Positions 59,339-64,000 of a stretch of DNA of 64,000 nucleotides are shown here, one piece after another. The DNA is from Geothrix terrae (lineage in GTDB: Bacteria > Acidobacteriota > Holophagae > Holophagales > Holophagaceae). A program made the position numbers and the translations under genes. Position 1 is the first letter of the stretch; every line of letters starts with the position of its first letter. The notes beneath the pieces are model-generated. The model did no database searches. It was not told where the DNA came from and worked only from the letters and a program-made list of their open reading frames with translations. The DNA lies in NCBI RefSeq assembly GCF_022808775.1, contig NZ_JAKZLA010000005.1, forward strand, positions 1 to 64,000. Direction: 5' to 3'.

Positions 59339-61123
59339 TCAGTATCCGGCTTTCCTGGCCTTGAGATGGTCCAGCAGGGCCTTGAGGGAAGGTTTTTCGT
59401 AGGGTCCCTTGGCCTTGGGGAGGGCGGTCTTGACCATCTGGATCGCCTCGTCCAGGCGGCCCTGCATCACCGCGAGCTGCACCTCCCGGTGCAGATCGGC
59501 CAGGGAGTCCGGCAGCCAGAACTTCAGGGGCTTGGCACCTGCCGGGGCCTGTGCGGGGACGCGGCCCGGCTCGGGCACGGGCGGAGGAGGCGGAACGAAC
59601 ACCTTGGCCATGGATTCCCTCTGCTCCACGACACGGGCCAGCTGTGCCTGATACGAGGCTACGGCCTGCTTCTCCCAGGCCTCGCCGGCCATCCGGGCGG
59701 CCTGGTTGCCGATCTCCCTCGCCCCCTCCTCCTGGCCGAGGGACAGAAGCACGCTGCCGAAGTTCAGCCGCATCGCGAGGTCCGAGGGTGCCAGCTTGAT
59801 GGCGGTCTTCCCAGATTCGACGGCCTTCTCGGTCTCCTTGGGATCCCTCGCGTAGAACCGACAGAGGGCCATGTGGATGCTGGGAAAGTCAGGCTCGAGC
59901 TGTCTCGCCTCCTCCAGCCAGCCGAGGATCGCTTCCGGCGAAGCGCCCGGCTGCTGGGTTCCCATCAGGGCGAGCTCCGCCAAGCACAAGGGCACCCGGA
60001 AATCCTTGGATCCGGACTCCCGGGCAGTCTTCAGGGCCTGCTCGGCCCCGGACCAGTCCCCGCGGCGGAAGGCAGCCAGGCCCAGGCCGGCCTGGACCTG
60101 GGGCGATCGGGCATCCAGAGCTTTGGCCTGGTTGAGCAGGTGCCCCGCCTCCGCCTCCTTCCCTGATTGAGCCAGGACCTCCGCCCGGATCACCAGGGCC
60201 TCGGCCTCGCCCACGGGCCGGGCGTGGAAGTCCTTGTCCGACAGGGCGATCTGCAAGGGCAGGTTCATGTAGGAGAGCGCGGGGCGGCCCACATACTGGG
60301 CGATCCGCCCCTCGAAGGCGGCCAGGTCGCCTAAACCTGCCTGGGCCGCCGCCAGAGGATCCGGCTGGCTGGAGAGCGCACGGAGGTAGGCGGCGAGCGT
60401 GCCCGCCTTCCGAGCCTCCTCGTCCATGAAGAGGTAATGCACCATGGCCCAGCTCTGAGCGTAGAACTGGTTCGCCTTGCTCCCCTCCCGGTACTCCGGG
60501 GAATCATGGTTGACCAGCAGGACGGCCTTCAGCGGCATGCGGCCCCGCCGAAGGGTGGCCATGTGGTGAAAGGGAATGCGGCCCAGGTAGACGCGCTTGG
60601 AGCGGATCTCGGTGGATCCGTAGAAATCCGCGATTCCCTCGTCCAGCCAGGTCGGCAGCGCCGTCAGGTTGTTGTGCACGATGGCGTGGGTGTACTCGTG
60701 GAACACCACGGCGAAGGGCTGGTCTTCCTGGTGCCCCTGGTCCAACCGCACGATGGCCAGGTCCCGATCGCGACCCCGCATGTACATGCCACCAGGTCGC
60801 TTGGGATCCTTACCTGAGAACGCGTCAGGAAGGAACCGGGCCATGGAGGCCTCGTTCTCGGCCACGACGACGACCACGGGCTTGTGGAGATCTGTCTGCA
60901 GCCCGGGAAGGATCGCCGTGAATACGCTCCGGATGCCCTCGAACCCCTCAAGGGTGCGCCGCGCCTCGGCTTCGCCGGCATCGCTGTAGGCCACGAAGTG
61001 CGGTGAGCGGACCTCAATCCACGACCCGGGCCGGGGTGCCCCCGCGAACGACGGCCCCTCGGACCAGGTCAGTAACAGCAGGAGCGCGAGGACTCGCCAG
61101 GGCCTATTCCAGCGTGTGGGCAT
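59339..61123 (-). CDS. Exported metallopeptidase-like protein with TPR
   Basis: A 594-residue exported protein. A signal peptide (ALLLLLTWSEGPSFAG) is followed by a DUF1570-like gluzincin domain with VVFHEYTHAIVHNNL (HEYTH near 165-169) and PTWLDEGIADFYGS (third ligand Glu). From about 320 to 500 there are TPR-type helices (ALVIRAEVLAQSGKEAEAGHLLNQAKAL). A proline-rich linker precedes a helical end. The start MPTRWNR has GGGAG 5 bp upstream; MGDGM four codons earlier is possible. Probably processes or binds envelope proteins. Confidence 0.8.
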   Translation of the reverse strand: MPTRWNRPWRVLALLLLLTWSEGPSFAGAPRPGSWIEVRSPHFVAYSDAGEAEARRTLEGFEGIRSVFTAILPGLQTDLHKPVVVVVAENEASMARFLPDAFSGKDPKRPGGMYMRGRDRDLAIVRLDQGHQEDQPFAVVFHEYTHAIVHNNLTALPTWLDEGIADFYGSTEIRSKRVYLGRIPFHHMATLRRGRMPLKAVLLVNHDSPEYREGSKANQFYAQSWAMVHYLFMDEEARKAGTLAAYLRALSSQPDPLAAAQAGLGDLAAFEGRIAQYVGRPALSYMNLPLQIALSDKDFHARPVGEAEALVIRAEVLAQSGKEAEAGHLLNQAKALDARSPQVQAGLGLAAFRRGDWSGAEQALKTARESGSKDFRVPLCLAELALMGTQQPGASPEAILGWLEEARQLEPDFPSIHMALCRFYARDPKETEKAVESGKTAIKLAPSDLAMRLNFGSVLLSLGQEEGAREIGNQAARMAGEAWEKQAVASYQAQLARVVEQRESMAKVFVPPPPPVPEPGRVPAQAPAGAKPLKFWLPDSLADLHREVQLAVMQGRLDEAIQMVKTALPKAKGPYEKPSLKALLDHLKARKAGY

Positions 61124-61167
61124 CCCGTCTCCCATCCAGGTGAGGTGTGAATTCGACCGATCCGGCC

Positions 61168-63240
61168 CTATTGCCAGAGGCTGAAGTCCGCCACACGTAG
61201 GAAGGCCTGGCGGAGGCGGTGGAGGAGGCTCAGGCGGGTGGCGCGGAGGGCGGGGTCCTCGCACTTCACCATGACGGCGTTGAAGAAGGCTTCGAGGGGA
61301 TCCGCCAACTCAGCGAGGTTGTTCAGCGTGACAATTATGTCGTGCTGGGTTTCCACACGATGCAGGTGTTGAATCAGGTCGATCTCCGCAGGCTCCACAA
61401 GGAGCGCGGCCTTGAAGTCATTCAGGGGAGCCTCGTCCTTCAGGATGTTGCCGATCCGTTTGGCACTCTGCCCAAGAATGGCAAAACGGGGATCCTCGCT
61501 GAAGAGGGACAAATTCTCGCAGCGCAGCTTCAGATCCACCAGATCCATCCATCCGACCGCCATCGTCGACCGACGGACGGAACCCACGTACTTCGCCAGT
61601 TCCAGCTGGTAGGCCACGCGGTCTTTGAAGAAGGTCAGCAGGGCCTCGCGGGTGTCGGCCTCGGGCTTGGTGGCCTTCGGAGCCACGACCTTGAGGGCCG
61701 CCTCCACCAGGTCCGCCAGGGTCAGAGGCCAGCCCTGCTCCCAGAGGATGCGGACGAGGCCCTGGCCAGCGCGGCGCAGGGCGAGAGGATCCTTGGAGCC
61801 GCTGGGAATGAGGCCCACGGCGAAGCAGCCGGCCACCGTGTCCAGCTTGTCGCAGAGGGACAGCAGGCAGCCCATGGGCGTGCCGGGGATGGCGTCCTCG
61901 GCGCCGACGGGCCGGTAGTGCTCCTTGACGGCCTTCCACACCTCCTCGTGGGCGCCCTCATGCTTGAGGTATTCGCCGCCCATGACGCCCTGCAGCTCGG
62001 GGAACTCGCCCACCATCAGCGTGCGGAGGTCGCACTTGGCCATGCGGGCGGCCTCGAGGGCGCGGTCGATGTGCTCGTCATCCGTGGAGAGACGCCTGGC
62101 CAGCGCCTTGGTGAGGGCCACCACGCGGCCTGTCTTGTCGTGGTAGCTGCCCAGCTCGCGCTGGAACGTGAGCGCCTTGAGCTTCTCAAGCCGGTCGGAC
62201 AGAGGATGCTTCCGGTCCTCCGCGAAGAAGAACCGGGCATCGTAGAGGCGCGCCTTCAGCACCCACTCGTTGCCGGCCTTCACGAAGCCCGCCGGATCGT
62301 CCGTGCGGTTGGCGGCGGTGAGGAAGAAGGGCAGCAGGGCCCCGTCCGGACCCTCGATGCAGAAGCTCTTCTGGTGCTCGCGCAGGCTGGTGACCAGCAC
62401 CTCCTTGGGCAGCTCCAGGAAGTCCGCCGGGAACTCGCCGCGCACGATCTTGGGGAACTCCACGATCTCCGCCAGGGTGTCCAGCAGCTCCGCGTCCGCC
62501 ACCACGCGGCCGCCCGCTTCGGCGGCCAGCTGGTCCAGCTGCTGGGCGATGCGCGTCCGGCGGCCTTCGAGCCCAGCCACGACGCCGGCCGCCTCCAGGG
62601 CCGCCTCGTAGACCTCAGGCGATGCGATCTTCACCGGCTCGGGATGCTGGCGGTGGTAGAGCCGATGACCCCAGGTGGTGGACGTGGCCGCCACGCCATC
62701 CACGGTGATGGGCACCACCTGGTCCCCCAGGAGGCAAAGGATGTTGCGGATGGGCCGCACGAACTCGAATTCGGAGTTCCCCCAGCGCATGGCCTTGGGC
62801 ACGTGCAATCCGGCGATGAGCCCCGGCAGCGCCTCTGCCAGCAGGTCCGCCGTGGGTCGTCCCTGCTTCGTGATCGTCACCACCGCGCAGGGCTCTTTCT
62901 TGCCGGCGGGCTGCTCGAAGCGCACGGCACCGAACTCCACGCCCCACTTCTCCGCGAACTTCAGCCCCTGGATCGTGGGCTGGCCGTCCTCCCCCACGCA
63001 CATGCGCTGGGGCGGGCCGACCTGGGTGTCGGTCTGATCGGGCTGGGATGCGGGCAGGCCCGCCCCTCGCCATGCCAGCTTGCGTGGGGAGAAGAAGATC
63101 TCGAGGCCGGAGGTCACGAGGCCCTGCCCCGCGGCCCAGGCCGAGAAAGCCATGGCGAACTCATCGGTCAGCGGCTTCAGGAACCGCGCCGGAATCTCCT
63201 CGCAGTGCAGCTCGAGCAGGAAGGTCTTCGCGCCGCTCAC
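61168..63240 (-). CDS. glyS: Glycyl-tRNA synthetase beta subunit
   Basis: GlyS is the beta subunit of the bacterial alpha2-beta2 glycyl-tRNA synthetase. The 690-residue protein has LLELHCEEIPARFL at the start, PKAMRWGNSEFEFVRPIRNIL (about 165-185), LLDTLAEIVEFPKIVRGEF, EVLVTSLREHQKSFCIEG and the DKLDTVAGCFAVGLIPSGSKDPLALRRAGQGLVRIL signature, then a DALR-like C-terminal domain. The GTG start overlaps the glyQ stop (GTGA). Confidence 0.96.
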   Translation of the reverse strand: MSGAKTFLLELHCEEIPARFLKPLTDEFAMAFSAWAAGQGLVTSGLEIFFSPRKLAWRGAGLPASQPDQTDTQVGPPQRMCVGEDGQPTIQGLKFAEKWGVEFGAVRFEQPAGKKEPCAVVTITKQGRPTADLLAEALPGLIAGLHVPKAMRWGNSEFEFVRPIRNILCLLGDQVVPITVDGVAATSTTWGHRLYHRQHPEPVKIASPEVYEAALEAAGVVAGLEGRRTRIAQQLDQLAAEAGGRVVADAELLDTLAEIVEFPKIVRGEFPADFLELPKEVLVTSLREHQKSFCIEGPDGALLPFFLTAANRTDDPAGFVKAGNEWVLKARLYDARFFFAEDRKHPLSDRLEKLKALTFQRELGSYHDKTGRVVALTKALARRLSTDDEHIDRALEAARMAKCDLRTLMVGEFPELQGVMGGEYLKHEGAHEEVWKAVKEHYRPVGAEDAIPGTPMGCLLSLCDKLDTVAGCFAVGLIPSGSKDPLALRRAGQGLVRILWEQGWPLTLADLVEAALKVVAPKATKPEADTREALLTFFKDRVAYQLELAKYVGSVRRSTMAVGWMDLVDLKLRCENLSLFSEDPRFAILGQSAKRIGNILKDEAPLNDFKAALLVEPAEIDLIQHLHRVETQHDIIVTLNNLAELADPLEAFFNAVMVKCEDPALRATRLSLLHRLRQAFLRVADFSLWQ

Positions 63241-64000
63241 TTGGCACCTCCCTTCCCGGCCACCGTGCTTTTCTCCGCGATCTCCGCGTTCCCTGCGGTT
63301 GGCGTTTTCCCGTTCTCGAACTCGAGGTACGCCCGAGCGCAGGCACACGCCAGGTCGCGCACGCGCTTGATGATGCCCGGCCGCTCGGTGGTGCTCACGG
63401 CGCCGCGGGCGTCCAGCACGTTGAAGGTGTGGCTCATCTTCAAGGCCTGCTCATAGGCGCTGAGGAAGTGGCCGTGGTCCTTGAGCAGCCGCCAGCCTTC
63501 CTTCTCGAACGATTCGAAGAGGGTGCGATGCAGGTCCAGGTCGGCGTGCTCGAAGCTGTAGGCGCTGAGCTCGAATTCCTCCCGCTGGCGCATCTGGCCA
63601 TAGGTGATGGGGAACACGCCGTCGTCGGTGGTCACCTCGCCGTGGATCAGATCGAAGATGTTGTCGTAGCCGCCCAGGAACATGCAGATGCGCTCGATGC
63701 CGTAGGTCAGCTCGGCGCTCACCGGCCGGCAGTCCAGGCCGCCCACCTGCTGGAAGTAGGTGAACTGGCTGATCTCCATGCCGTCCAGCACCACCTGCCA
63801 GCCCACGCCCCAGGCTCCCAGGGACGGCGACTCCCAGTTGTCCTCCTCGAAGCGGAGGTCGTGCTTGGAGAGGTCGATGCCCAGAGCCTCCAGGCTCTCG
63901 ATGTAGAGATCCTGCACCTTGGCGGGGCTGGGTTTGAGGATCACCTGGAACTGCAGGTGCTTGTAGACGCGGAAGGGGTTCTCCCCGTAGCGGCCGTCCG
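63237..64000 (-). CDS. glyQ: Glycyl-tRNA synthetase alpha subunit (5' end outside window)
   Basis: GlyQ carries the catalytic class II core. The N-terminus lies beyond the right edge; the visible part begins [25 protein letters not shown] and continues with [32 protein letters not shown]-type sequence (here [20 protein letters not shown]), [18 protein letters not shown] and a C-terminal helical end. The last ~26 residues (from [17 protein letters not shown]) are not family sequence and are encoded by a copy of the dispersed repeat. glyQ and glyS are translationally coupled. Confidence 0.95.
   Translation of the reverse strand, partial: [253 protein letters not shown]
63269..63304 (-). repeat. 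Dispersed-repeat copy inside the 3' end of glyQ
   Basis: On the minus strand it begins CGCCAACCGCAGGGAACG and matches the left arm of the palindrome at 43746 in about 32 of 37 positions. It encodes part of the glyQ tail (NANREN-like in other frames, here GNAEIAEK) without breaking the frame. Confidence 0.75.

Overview
The window is a GC-rich, gene-dense bacterial chromosome segment of about 57 protein genes, one tRNA and no phage. The gene set (rho, tol-pal genes, PBP1A, two-subunit glycyl-tRNA synthetase, double-fused 2-oxoacid:ferredoxin oxidoreductase, a multiheme cytochrome / Fe-S / NrfD module, many lipoproteins) indicates a Gram-negative, at least facultatively anaerobic respirer. Style and content remind me most of Acidobacteriota class Holophagae (Geothrix/Holophaga-like). 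That placement is from memory and was not tested by any search.

Layout. 1-4.1 kb (minus): acyl-CoA thioesterase, sixA, a truncated and an intact copy of one alpha/beta hydrolase, then rho. 4.1-12.5 kb: DEAD-box helicase (DECD variant), PBP1A, NAD kinase, and an operon for a fused 2-oxoacid:ferredoxin oxidoreductase with a small Cys-rich protein. 12.5-17.7 kb: two exported proteins (one a 5'-nucleotidase-type phosphoesterase), rbfA-truB and a methyltransferase. 17.7-24.5 kb: pgk, tpiA, secG and tRNA-Leu(GAG) in the order of a common glycolysis/secretion cluster, but separated by a DUF3224/AraC pair, a zinc-ribbon/lipoprotein pair and aroF. 24.5-33.1 kb: Kelch-type lipoprotein, mutY, aldo/keto reductase, and a minus-strand run rnhB-nudix-tolB-pal-cpoB-GHMP kinase. 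33.3-45 kb: exported trypsin-like protein, M61 peptidase with glycosyltransferase, TetR regulator, a MITE-like element, miaE, EamA permease, DUF2520 protein, acyl-CoA dehydrogenase, elbB and an aminotransferase. 45-50.6 kb: a tightly overlapped five-gene unit (double DUF4178 zinc-ribbon membrane protein, 59-residue protein, DUF350 protein, membrane-anchored spermidine-synthase-like enzyme, exported FAD amine-oxidase-like protein). 51.4-56 kb: DUF2339-type membrane protein, tetraheme cytochrome c, Tat-exported 4x[4Fe-4S] protein and NrfD-type quinone subunit. 56-64 kb (minus): HD-GYP response regulator, guaA with a small partner, an exported metallopeptidase-TPR protein, and glyQ-glyS.

The most system-like part is 45.0-50.6 kb, whose five genes overlap or nearly touch and look like one membrane-linked polyamine or aminopropyl pathway of unknown product. 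Other notable structure: a 189-bp element with three nested inverted repeats whose insertion supplies the stop codon of miaE; a 100-bp near-identical duplication next to sixA; and a dispersed repeat present both as an intergenic palindrome and as coding sequence in the tail of glyQ.

Coordinates and starts were derived by reading the sequence. Family names come from recognisable motifs, not from database searches.
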